Source: Barnesiella viscericola DSM 18177 (GTDB lineage: Bacteria; Bacteroidota; Bacteroidia; Bacteroidales; Barnesiellaceae). From it: 64,000 nt of DNA. Shown here in pieces: positions 26,240-34,818 of this stretch; position 1 is the stretch's first letter; each line of letters opens with the position of its first letter. A model generated the notes under the pieces. It was given only the letters and a program-made list of their open reading frames with translations. It ran no database searches and was not told the DNA's origin. Location of the stretch: contig NZ_CP007034.1 in NCBI RefSeq assembly GCF_000512915.1, forward strand, positions 1,798,001 to 1,862,000, read 5' to 3'. A program made the translations under genes and the position numbers.

Positions 26240-27214
26240 ATGAGTCTGAAACTGTTCATCAGTGGTAAATACCTGTCGGTCGGGTGGATAATCCTCTACC
26301 TGGCCGGCATCTACCTGACCGGTCATTCAACGGCACAACCGACGGGCGAACCCTGTACCGGACTGCTCGCCCCCGGAGCCGGACAATGGCTTGCCCCTAC
26401 CCTGCTCAACCGGCTGCTCAACGCCCTGTTCGTACTCGTGGGCGGTGTGTTGCTGTTGCGCATCAACAACCGTTTCTCTCTCATTCAGAGGCATACCCTG
26501 CTGCCGTTCCTCTTCTTCCTGCTTTTCGAGCTGGTCTCACCCTCGCTCACCCTGCTGGGCGACGGCAACGTGACAGCCGTGGTGTTGCTGCTCTTGTGTA
26601 TCCTCTTCTTCCATGCCTACCAGTCGGAAAAGGCCCAACCCGCCTTTCTCATCATGTTTATCCTGGCACTGTGCACGGTGTTCTGCACCCGCTATATCTA
26701 CTACGTGCCGCTGTTTCTCATTGGGTTCGCCCAAATGCGATGCCTCTCCATCAAGTCGCTTTTGGGAGCGCTTGTCGGCTTGATTACCCCCTTCTGGATC
26801 GGAGTTGGCCTCGATTGGATACCCGCCTCGCAACTGACCCGGCTTCAGCCCGATTTCGATCTCACCATACCCCAGTTCATACCTTATGACAACCCACAAC
26901 TCTGGATTGTCGTTTTAACGGCTTTACTGGGACTTTTCTCGGGCACAACCATGCTCTACTCCACTTTCAACGAAAAACGTCAGATACGGGCTTATAATGG
27001 CTTTACAAACCTGCTCTCGGTCTATGCAGCCCTCCTGCTCATAGTCGACTACCGCAACTACACCCTCTACCTGCCCGTACTCAATGCAGCGGTAGCCATG
27101 CAGGCGGCCAGTTTCTTCACCAATAATGGCGAGAAAAAACCGGCGGTCATCTCGTTTTATCTTGTACTTACCCTTTATATCACATTGTTCATATGGAATT
27201 TATTGCCAGCCTGA
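26240..27214 (+). CDS. Multi-pass membrane protein of unknown function
   Basis: 324 aa, almost wholly hydrophobic, with roughly nine to ten predicted membrane helices (for example 14-30, 60-75, 86-105, 116-130, 138-160). I recognise no catalytic motif. The size and pattern fit a conserved Bacteroidetes hypothetical membrane protein following purD. Its end overlaps the next gene by 22 nt, so the two are translationally linked and may work together. Confidence 0.7.
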   Translation: MSLKLFISGKYLSVGWIILYLAGIYLTGHSTAQPTGEPCTGLLAPGAGQWLAPTLLNRLLNALFVLVGGVLLLRINNRFSLIQRHTLLPFLFFLLFELVSPSLTLLGDGNVTAVVLLLLCILFFHAYQSEKAQPAFLIMFILALCTVFCTRYIYYVPLFLIGFAQMRCLSIKSLLGALVGLITPFWIGVGLDWIPASQLTRLQPDFDLTIPQFIPYDNPQLWIVVLTALLGLFSGTTMLYSTFNEKRQIRAYNGFTNLLSVYAALLLIVDYRNYTLYLPVLNAAVAMQAASFFTNNGEKKPAVISFYLVLTLYITLFIWNLLPA

Positions 27215-27663
27215 GCGAATGGGGATACCTGGGACTCTTTATCGCAGCCTTCCTGGCCGGTAGCATCATACCGTTCAGTTCCGAAGTGGTACTGGGATTG
27301 CTGCTGGTTGCCGGATACGACCCGTGGGGCTGTGTGATTTCGGCTACCCTGGGCAACTGGCTGGGTGGGGTGACCTGCTACTACATAGGTTATCTGGGAA
27401 AAACCGAATGGATTCACACCTATCTGAAAATGCCCGAGGAGAAACTGGCCAAGATGCAGCACTTTCTCAAAGGCAAAGGCTCGCTCTTCGGCTTCTTTGT
27501 CTTTATACCCGTCATCGGCGACATCATGATTGTGGCCCTCGGCCTGATGCGTGCCAACCCCATTGGCACGCTGCTCTCGATGATGGCCGGCAAATTCTCG
27601 CGTTACTATCTGGTGATTATCGGGGTCAACTACTTGAAGGATTGGTTCCCCAATCTCTTCTGA
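27193..27663 (+). CDS. YqaA-like VTT/DedA-family membrane protein
   Basis: 156 aa, four or so membrane segments. It starts LSEWGYLGLFIAAFLAGSIIPFSSEVVL and contains GYDPWGCVISATLGNWLGGVTCYYIGYLGK and FIPVIGDIMIVALGLMR, a pattern typical of small VTT/SNARE-associated (YqaA) proteins. DedA/VTT relatives flip or carry polyprenyl phosphate and lipids; the specific role of the YqaA branch is unknown. Overlaps the upstream membrane gene by 22 nt. Convergent with the Nudix gene 22 nt beyond. Confidence 0.8.
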   Translation: MEFIASLSEWGYLGLFIAAFLAGSIIPFSSEVVLGLLLVAGYDPWGCVISATLGNWLGGVTCYYIGYLGKTEWIHTYLKMPEEKLAKMQHFLKGKGSLFGFFVFIPVIGDIMIVALGLMRANPIGTLLSMMAGKFSRYYLVIIGVNYLKDWFPNLF

Positions 27664-27685
27664 CACGCCAGTTCTTAATCAATAA

Positions 27686-28225
27686 TCAGTCGGCACGCCA
27701 GCAACTGTCGTCGTCCAACAGGCGAGTAATGGCCTGTCGCATGGACTGGAAGGCAAACTCGTCGGGGTGAATCGCTTCACGCGATAGCCAGAAGCACGAT
27801 GCCACATCGTCGTGCGGGGTAAGGTGGTCAAGGGGCTCATCGCTCCGGCATAGGAAAAAGAGGTCCATCGTGTGTACGTCGAAACCCGAATAGCGATAGA
27901 TATTGGGATATGAAAACAGATAACGCATCGACCGGGGTTTCCACCCTATCTCCTCCGAGAGCTCCCGCACGACAGCCTCCTCGGCCGTTTCGCCACACTC
28001 GGTAAATCCACCCGGTAAATCGAGCATTCCACGCGATGGTTCAAAAGCCCGACGACACACCAGCAACCGCGACCTATGATCCATGACAAAGGCCGCCACC
28101 GACGCCTTGGGATTGAGATAATAGACAAAACCGCAATCTTCGCAACGCTTCGACGAAGCGTCGTTCTCGACAAACCGATGCGACCCGCACCGGGGACAAT
28201 AGGCAAACAGATGAAGCGGGTGCAT
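27686..28225 (-). CDS. Nudix hydrolase with N-terminal zinc ribbon
   Basis: 179 aa. A zinc ribbon with two CxxC pairs (CPRC at 10-13, CEDC near 29-32) precedes a Nudix domain with a complete Nudix box (GGFTECGETAEEAVVRELSEE, given by its key residues G, E, REL and EE). The layout resembles the C-terminal half of NudC-type NADH pyrophosphatases. Substrate (NADH, ADP-ribose or another nucleoside diphosphate) cannot be told. 17 nt downstream of the PorZ-like gene, in the rdgB-porZ-nudix run. Confidence 0.88.
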   Translation of the reverse strand: MHPLHLFAYCPRCGSHRFVENDASSKRCEDCGFVYYLNPKASVAAFVMDHRSRLLVCRRAFEPSRGMLDLPGGFTECGETAEEAVVRELSEEIGWKPRSMRYLFSYPNIYRYSGFDVHTMDLFFLCRSDEPLDHLTPHDDVASCFWLSREAIHPDEFAFQSMRQAITRLLDDDSCWRAD

Positions 28226-28242
28226 TCTCTTCCCGATTATGT

Positions 28243-30618
28243 TTAGTTGACTACCAGAATCTTGGTCACTACACCCGATTGTTTACCCGTAGTCGTCGAC
28301 GAGGCAAAGACCAGATAGACGCCGGTCTTCACCCGGTTACCCTTGCGGTCGCGACCGTCCCACGAAATCTGTCCACCGTTGGAATAGCTCTCGAAAAACA
28401 GGTTCCCGGCTACATCGGTAATCTTGACCAGACTGTTGTCCATCAAACCGGTAACCGATATCCACCCTTCATAGTCGGGACGCACCGGGTTGGGAAAAGC
28501 GTAAACGCTGCTGTAATCTTCCGAAGCCTGCACGGCATCGGAACGATAGGCAGCCAGTCCGTTGGTCGTTCCCACATAAGCCACACCCGTAACCGGATCG
28601 ACAACCACCTCGGTTACCCGATTCGAGGGTAACTGACTGTTCTCGGTCGTGAAATGTTCCAATATCTCCGAGCCGTCACTACTTACTACATAGAGCCCCG
28701 ATTCGGTAGTGCCTATCCATTTGCGATTGGCACCATCGACAAAGATGTCGGTAATCTCGATATTTTGCAGCAGATAGTCGGCATTGTCGGTACCGTCGTT
28801 ACGGGCTATTTTGATACGCGTACAACGAAAATTGTCGTTGAACACATTGTTGGGGTTTGTTATCACGATAGGTCCCGATGAAGTTCCTATCCATATCTGT
28901 CCGTTATTATCCTCGGCAATACAGGTATAGTAACTGGGATCGAATGTCTTATTGTCCTGGTCGGTAAATGAGTTGAAACTTTTTGTTTTGTCGTCGGCCG
29001 TCGTATTGTAAGTACCTTTGTCGTCAAATGCAAAAATCAATCCTCCCCAAGACCCTTTGACTACCCATTTAGCCGTGGAATGTTTAGGTATAAGCAACTT
29101 GGCATATTTATTATTCGCAATCTCGGGATAGTCAAACTGATACCAGTCATCTTTGGTAATCTCATCGGTAGATATCGATTGTTTTTCTCTAGGCAACATG
29201 CAGAGAGAAGGAGTACCCTTCGGTACCACCCACAAGTTCTTATCATCATCAAATTCCACACAAGGAACACTTATGGCCCAATTAAGCGTAAAAGGCGAAT
29301 TCAGATGCGTGTAATGTCCCACACACTCATTTCCCTTGATCTTATACATGCCTTCAAACCAAGTTCCCACATAAAACGTATTTGGGTCATCGGGATCAAA
29401 TGCCAGGTTATAGCTCGAACAGAGATATTTACCATGCTTGTTATTCACTAAAGGGGTTTCTCCCACATCAAGTACCGACCAATCGCCCTGGTCCAACACG
29501 CTTATGTGTGTCCTCACATACTGATTTTCGGTTCCTATGCGCGGTCCCGAATTGCTCACATACAATTTGTTATCATGAATAACCAGATTCCAAGGATCTG
29601 AGACATTCAGCGTATTGGCCAAAAAGGGTTCCTTCAACATGACTACCTGATTATTCTCCATTTTGAAATGACACAATCCCTGCTCACCCAATGCCCATAT
29701 GGACTTGTCTTTTTCATACGACGAAGTCTCTACATTGACCAGATACTCCGACTTATTCTGGAAATTGAAAACATCACCAATCTGCAAGGCACCATTCACA
29801 ATTTCGGGTTTACAGAAAGCTACATAGGCCAATCCTCTAAGAATAAAACTATCATAATATCTTTCAACACTACGAACGCCCATGTTCAAAGTACCTAACA
29901 AAGGTAACCCTTCGCTTTCCATATCATAGAAATAAAGAACACCATTTTGAGAATAGAACAAATACTTATCATTAAACGGCTCTAAATCATATATTGTATA
30001 TCCCGATACTCTACTTAAAATTTTCCAGTTTGCCAGATTATATTTAACCGCATCTTTATCGATGTAGTAGATAACTTCACCCGACAACATAAAACAATAT
30101 TTATTGCTCGCTCCTATCAGATTTACTTTTTGTCCATAATTATACGATTCACTCACCTCGTATTTTTCATCGTTCAAGACAACTATTCCAAAATCGGTTG
30201 CCAAATAAATATGATTGTCATAAAAGTTCACATCATTAATTGTCTTTGATGCAGTCATGATGGCATTCTTGATATCCGGTATGTTATAAACCTTTCCATC
30301 GTCGTACAGAATATCAATGTTCGCATTGGAATATATCACAACCAGATAATTTTTATCATAATTGTAATAGATATTCGATACCCCGGTATCACTCAGTTTA
30401 TTGTTTTTATTATAGCCCTCTAACTCCTCGGTAACTTTATCGAAACTGAACAGAGAAATACCCGACACGAAATAGACTCGCTCCTCGGTATCCACTACCT
30501 TGACAGGATCGCCTATCGAAGAGTAGATTTGCCAGTTACCCACGGCCAGTTGTGCCCGAATCAAACACAGGCAAGACAATGCGATGATAGTTATTAATGC
30601 TAATATCCTCTTTGACAT
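28243..30618 (-). CDS. porZ: PorZ-like beta-propeller protein with T9SS-type C-terminal domain
   Basis: 791 aa. A signal peptide (about 1-22) is followed by two beta-propeller domains with repeated Trp/Gly-rich blades (IWIGTSSGPIVITN; KWIGTTESGLYVVSSDG; VAYVGTTNGLAAY), and a type A sorting-like domain at the C-terminus (YAFPNPVRPDYEG... to the end, with GVYLV and VTKILVVN). In Porphyromonas gingivalis PorZ, of about the same size, is a surface component of the type IX attachment complex. Homologues also occur in species without a full T9SS. The N-terminal half is AT-richer. 9 nt after rdgB. Confidence 0.78.
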   Translation of the reverse strand: MSKRILALITIIALSCLCLIRAQLAVGNWQIYSSIGDPVKVVDTEERVYFVSGISLFSFDKVTEELEGYNKNNKLSDTGVSNIYYNYDKNYLVVIYSNANIDILYDDGKVYNIPDIKNAIMTASKTINDVNFYDNHIYLATDFGIVVLNDEKYEVSESYNYGQKVNLIGASNKYCFMLSGEVIYYIDKDAVKYNLANWKILSRVSGYTIYDLEPFNDKYLFYSQNGVLYFYDMESEGLPLLGTLNMGVRSVERYYDSFILRGLAYVAFCKPEIVNGALQIGDVFNFQNKSEYLVNVETSSYEKDKSIWALGEQGLCHFKMENNQVVMLKEPFLANTLNVSDPWNLVIHDNKLYVSNSGPRIGTENQYVRTHISVLDQGDWSVLDVGETPLVNNKHGKYLCSSYNLAFDPDDPNTFYVGTWFEGMYKIKGNECVGHYTHLNSPFTLNWAISVPCVEFDDDKNLWVVPKGTPSLCMLPREKQSISTDEITKDDWYQFDYPEIANNKYAKLLIPKHSTAKWVVKGSWGGLIFAFDDKGTYNTTADDKTKSFNSFTDQDNKTFDPSYYTCIAEDNNGQIWIGTSSGPIVITNPNNVFNDNFRCTRIKIARNDGTDNADYLLQNIEITDIFVDGANRKWIGTTESGLYVVSSDGSEILEHFTTENSQLPSNRVTEVVVDPVTGVAYVGTTNGLAAYRSDAVQASEDYSSVYAFPNPVRPDYEGWISVTGLMDNSLVKITDVAGNLFFESYSNGGQISWDGRDRKGNRVKTGVYLVFASSTTTGKQSGVVTKILVVN

Positions 30619-30627
30619 ATCGATCGA

Positions 30628-31209
30628 TTATAAAGTATTTAAAAACTCCGACAATTTTTTCACGGCCTTCGCCCGATGACTGATTTTATTCTTCTCCTCT
30701 TCCCCCATTTGGGCAAAAGTCTCTTCATACCCTTCGGGCACAAATACCGAGTCGTAACCAAACCCCGATGTTCCTCGACGCTCTTCTATAATTCGCCCGG
30801 CTATCTCTCCATAGAAAAGATGTTCTTTGCCTCCTAAAATCAACGCTATGCAGGTGACAAAACTTGCCTTACGATTGGTATTATCACCCAAATTGAACAG
30901 TAACTTGTCGATATTACGCTCCGAATTGGCAGGTTCTCCCGCATACCGGGCCGAATAGACACCCGGCTCTCCATGCAATGCCTCTACCAGCAGACCCGTA
31001 TCGTCGGCAAAACAGTCGTATTCATATTTTTCTTTCACATAACGAGCTTTTTGCAGGGCATTCCCCTCAAACGTATCGGCCGTTTCAGGTATGTCATCGT
31101 GACACGCTATATCGTTCAAACTGAGTATCTCTATCTTGTCTCCAACTATGGCTGTTATCTCTTCCAGTTTATGTTTATTATTTGTGGCAAAAACCAGTTT
31201 CCTTTTCAT
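30628..31209 (-). CDS. rdgB: dITP/XTP pyrophosphatase (non-canonical purine NTPase)
   Basis: Removes dITP, ITP and XTP from the nucleotide pool. 193 aa, standard Ham1/RdgB length. The start [17 protein letters not shown] carries the substrate-binding T/SxNxxK motif, [26 protein letters not shown] is the catalytic stretch (Asp about 69), and [12 protein letters not shown] plus SHRAKA near the C-terminus complete the active site. First gene of the leftward rdgB-porZ-nudix unit. Confidence 0.95.
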   Translation of the reverse strand: MKRKLVFATNNKHKLEEITAIVGDKIEILSLNDIACHDDIPETADTFEGNALQKARYVKEKYEYDCFADDTGLLVEALHGEPGVYSARYAGEPANSERNIDKLLFNLGDNTNRKASFVTCIALILGGKEHLFYGEIAGRIIEERRGTSGFGYDSVFVPEGYEETFAQMGEEEKNKISHRAKAVKKLSEFLNTL

Positions 31210-31219
31210 TTTTTATTTC

Positions 31220-31227
31220 TATCTTTG
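31220..31227 (+). promoter_or_regulatory. -7 element, rightward, upstream of the phosphoethanolamine transferase gene
   Basis: TATCTTTG about 88 nt before the ATG at 31315; no clear TTG -33. It faces the rdgB promoter, so the two 5' leaders would overlap. Confidence 0.5.
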
Positions 31228-31302
31228 CATTTGCTAATGCAAAATCATCACCTTTTCAACGAATATATAAAAAGCCGTCAATCGTCTTTAATATCATCTT
31301 TA

Positions 31303-31310
31303 CAAAGATA
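31303..31310 (-). promoter_or_regulatory. -7 element, leftward, upstream of rdgB
   Basis: Minus-strand TATCTTTG (31310-31303), 94 nt before the rdgB start, immediately 5' of the divergent gene's ATG; no clear -33. Confidence 0.5.
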
Positions 31311-31314
31311 AAGA

Positions 31315-32838
31315 ATGAAGAAAATATCTGAAATTATTAACGTAAAACTTTATGTTTTAATTGCATTATTAGCCCTTTTTTATGGCTTTGCCTTTATCTT
31401 GTCCGACTTTTACGACTCACCTTTCGACAGTATATATGACTTGCTGATTCTCTCTTTACAATGGGCAGTGGTAGTTGCTGCTACCTTCGGATTTCTTTAT
31501 CTCATCGTCCTCAACAAGTATGTTTTTGCCATACTCTTTCCCATACTTACCGTCAGTTGCAGCATTCTCGCTTACATGAGATATGCCCTGCAAATATCGC
31601 TCACCCCCATGCTCATCGACCTGGCTTTTGTTAATGATGCAAGAACCTGGTTTGAAAATTTCAATCTGCAATTACTCCTCTGGATTGTTTTTTCTTTGGC
31701 TATTTCAATAGGCTGTGTGTTCTACCGTTGGAAATACATCAAAGTTCAATACCCTGTTCTACACCTATTTATTGCCGTTTGCATCATTTTACTGACCAAC
31801 AGCTGGTCATTCAAAAGACCTGTTTCACAACGCATTCCTTACGTTATTTATTATAGCATAAAAGATTACTTGGACAGTAGGAAGATTATACAAGAGAACC
31901 GAGAGACCTTCATAAAAAACGATGCTTATACCTCTGTCGACTCTCTTAACGTAGTACTTGTTCTGGGGGAATCATTACGTGCCGACCACCTTGCCTTGAA
32001 CGGATACACGAGAAATACAACTCCCTTCCTGTCCCGTGATTCCAACGTTATATCCTACCCTCACATCTACACCATTCCATACTATACGCACACCAGCATT
32101 CCCCACCTGCTCACCCGGGCCGACAGCATTTCGCCCGACAGAGCCTATGAAGAGGAGTCGTTCATCTCTCTTTTCAAACAAGCCGGGTATAAAACCTGCT
32201 GGATTGCCAATCAAGAGTCGGTACCTACTTACGTCTATTTCATGAACGAATGCGATACACTCATTTATGTGAATGGAGGAAAATCACTTTATATCTTCGA
32301 CAAATGGTTGGACGGTGATTTACTACCCGACTATCGAAATGCTCTCGATCCTGAAAATCCTAAAACACTCACCATTCTACACACCATAGGATCTCACTGG
32401 TGGTACAATGCACACTACCCCGATTCGTTTGAAATCTTCAAACCCGTGATAAAAAGTCGGGTAATAAAAACAAATACCCAGGAAGAGATGATCAACTCCT
32501 ACGACAATACGATTCTTTACACCGACTTTGTCATTCACCAGTTTATCAATGAACTCAAAGAGCGATGTGCCATACTCTTCTACATCTCGGACCACGGAGA
32601 ATCTTTGGGAGAAAATGGATATTATCTGCATGGAGAAGACCGCCCCGAATTACATAATCCGGCCTGTTTCATCTGGTACTCCACAGCCTATCAAAAAAGA
32701 TTTCCCGAACGGATAGAACAGTTGAAACAACACCGAAACGACCGGTATCTGACCGATTTCCTATTTCATACAATTCTCGATGCGGCCAGCATCGAGACAT
32801 CTTACAAGAACAAACAGTTAAGCCTTATCAATCCATAG
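31315..32838 (+). CDS. Phosphoethanolamine transferase (EptA-like, sulfatase fold)
   Basis: 507 aa: about five N-terminal membrane helices (14-34, 45-65, 68-88, 110-135, 141-160), then a periplasmic sulfatase-type domain. The metal/nucleophile motif LGESLRADHLALNGYTRNTTPFL has Ser where MCR/EptA enzymes carry Thr. Metal ligands recur in YISDHGESLGENGYYLHG. Likely adds phosphoethanolamine to lipid A or surface glycan, raising resistance to cationic peptides; the acceptor is not determinable. AT-richer than neighbours and followed 4 nt later by an acyltransferase gene. Confidence 0.85.
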   Translation: MKKISEIINVKLYVLIALLALFYGFAFILSDFYDSPFDSIYDLLILSLQWAVVVAATFGFLYLIVLNKYVFAILFPILTVSCSILAYMRYALQISLTPMLIDLAFVNDARTWFENFNLQLLLWIVFSLAISIGCVFYRWKYIKVQYPVLHLFIAVCIILLTNSWSFKRPVSQRIPYVIYYSIKDYLDSRKIIQENRETFIKNDAYTSVDSLNVVLVLGESLRADHLALNGYTRNTTPFLSRDSNVISYPHIYTIPYYTHTSIPHLLTRADSISPDRAYEEESFISLFKQAGYKTCWIANQESVPTYVYFMNECDTLIYVNGGKSLYIFDKWLDGDLLPDYRNALDPENPKTLTILHTIGSHWWYNAHYPDSFEIFKPVIKSRVIKTNTQEEMINSYDNTILYTDFVIHQFINELKERCAILFYISDHGESLGENGYYLHGEDRPELHNPACFIWYSTAYQKRFPERIEQLKQHRNDRYLTDFLFHTILDAASIETSYKNKQLSLINP

Positions 32839-32842
32839 CCGT

Positions 32843-33852
32843 ATGAAACGATTCATCTGGATAGACTATGCCAAATCAATAGGTATATATTTTGTAGTAT
32901 TGGGACATACCCATCTATATACTCCACTGAGCAATGTCATCTATACATGGCTCATGCCTGTATTTTTCTTCATATCGGGGTATCTCTTCTCTTTTGAAAA
33001 AACACTTCACTCAAAACTTTTGCCTGGAAAAGATTCAAAAGCCTGCTGATACCCTATCTTTGGATAAACTTAATCACCTATCTGTTCTGGCTTTTCGTAG
33101 GACGAAAATTTGGCGATGACTCCAACCTGGACATCTGCTGGTATTCCCCCCTCATCAATACGCTACTGGGAAACGGGAAACAGATGATACACAATATTCC
33201 CACGTGGTTCTACATCTGTCTGTACGGCCTGGAAATGTTTTATTACATATTCTTCAAGCACGTTAAAAAAAGATATATAGGACTAATTATCTTGATTATA
33301 GCAGGATATCTCAACTATACTTTCAACCCTTATGTATTACCTTTCAGTCTCAATACCGCACTGGTAGGCATGATATTCTATGGTTTCGGATATGAACTTA
33401 AAAATCGAAAATACATATTCAAATCCAACATCATCTACATCATATTCTCCCTATTACTGATCATCGTCGTAGCCCATTTCAACGGAAGAATAAACATGTA
33501 TAAAAACTATTATGGCAATTATCCCCTTTTCCTGGTAGGAGCTTTCAGCGGAATCTACCTGATAGCCACTTTATCTACCTTATTATCAAATATCTTCAAA
33601 GAGAGAAAATGGATTACTTATGTTTCAAAAAATACAATTATAATCAGTGGATTTCACCTGCTCATGTTCTCTTTTATGAAAGGCTTCCTGGTATTTGTTC
33701 TACACATTCCCATTGCATTTCTCTATGAGAAAATACTTATCAATGTTCTTTTCGCAGCCGTGAGCCTCGTTTTATGCCTGCCTGTCGCTTACATAATCAA
33801 CCGTTACGTTCCCTTTATCGTCGGAAAGAAAAAAAGCCCGCTACGGGGCTAA
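32843..33852 (+). pseudogene. Acyltransferase family 3 gene with a frameshift
   Basis: The first frame (32843-33049) starts with the family N-terminus FIWIDYAKSIGIYFVVLGHTH (catalytic-type Asp/His) and PVFFFISGYLFSFEKTL, then stops after 68 aa. The natural continuation is in the -1 frame from about 33007 (FAWKRFKSLLIPYLWINLI) and runs to 33852 with the remaining membrane helices. One missing base near the AAAA or TTTT runs at about 33010-33022 explains this. Such enzymes O-acylate surface sugars or lipids. Could be a true mutation, phase variation or a sequencing error. Confidence 0.8.
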
Positions 33853-33854
33853 TT

Positions 33855-34724
33855 TCAAGTCTTTATCTTGTCGAAACCTTCGCCATACACACCCACAACG
33901 TTCGATTGCGATATAAAGGCCTTGGGATCGATCGATTTGATCAACCGGAATATCTTGACCGACTCATTTCGCTTGGCCAGAATCATCAGCACCTTCTTGG
34001 GTTGCTTGGAATACCAGCCCATACCTTCTATCACGGTGACTCCACGATGTATATCCTGGTTGACGTGTGTGGCTATCTCTTCATACTTGTCCGACAAAAT
34101 CAATATCTGCACCGACTGTCGCTTACCGTTGATGACCATATCCATCGTGTAGCTCATCACACCCATCACCACATAACCGAAAATCATCTTCTCTATGCTG
34201 TGAAACAGTACGTACGAGCTGGCGATAATCAGGAAGTCGATATACATCATCATCTTGGCAAACGAAATATTCTTGTATTTGTTGACAATGGCGGCTATGA
34301 TATCGGTTCCTCCCGTACTGCCGTTCGATACAAAGACCAATCCTACCCCCACACCACACAAGATACCTCCGATAATGGCCGACATGAAAGGCTGCTCATC
34401 GATCAGTGGATTGGGTATGAACCGGGGTAATATTCCCAGGAAAAACGAACACATGAACACACTGAAAATCGTGCGTACAAAGAATTTCAACCCCAATATT
34501 TTGATAGCGGCCAACAGCAATACCACGTTAATGGTAAAATAAGAGGCCGATACCGGTATATTGGTTCCATAGTATATCAAGGCCGCTATACCGGTCACAC
34601 CACCGGTAGTAATTTCGTTGGGCAGCAAAAATCCTACCCAACCCAGCGCATACAACAATAAGCCGAATATGATGACCATGTAGTCTTTTACGGCATACAA
34701 CACACTGTTAAAAGGCAATCGCAT
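33855..34724 (-). CDS. YitT family membrane protein
   Basis: 289 aa: five membrane helices with the family pattern (GLLLYALGWVGFLLPNEITTGGVTGIAALI; GGILCGVGVGLVFVSNGSTGGTDIIA) and a cytosolic C-terminal DUF2179 domain (about 215-285, VIEGMGWYSKQPKKVLMILAKRNE). The function of YitT proteins is unproven; transport is suspected. Downstream of leuS in the same direction, 94 nt away, with a terminator between. Confidence 0.9.
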   Translation of the reverse strand: MRLPFNSVLYAVKDYMVIIFGLLLYALGWVGFLLPNEITTGGVTGIAALIYYGTNIPVSASYFTINVVLLLAAIKILGLKFFVRTIFSVFMCSFFLGILPRFIPNPLIDEQPFMSAIIGGILCGVGVGLVFVSNGSTGGTDIIAAIVNKYKNISFAKMMMYIDFLIIASSYVLFHSIEKMIFGYVVMGVMSYTMDMVINGKRQSVQILILSDKYEEIATHVNQDIHRGVTVIEGMGWYSKQPKKVLMILAKRNESVKIFRLIKSIDPKAFISQSNVVGVYGEGFDKIKT

Positions 34725-34780
34725 ACTACTACTCTTTTTCTATCTATGACTGTTATTTTTCAAGGTATTACTAAAAAAAG

Positions 34781-34813
34781 TATCCATGTTTGTGTCGTTC
34801 ACAAACATGGATA
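34781..34813 (-). terminator. Rho-independent terminator after leuS
   Basis: A 14-bp stem (34781-34794 with 34800-34813) with a 5-nt loop. On the minus strand it is followed by a run of seven T (34774-34780). Lies 5 nt past the leuS stop. Confidence 0.9.
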
Positions 34814-34818
34814 TTCTA

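Noticed and set aside
32934-33119. Separate small protein within the acyltransferase region
   Set aside because: It is the wrong frame; the neighbouring frames join into one acyltransferase if a single base is restored.
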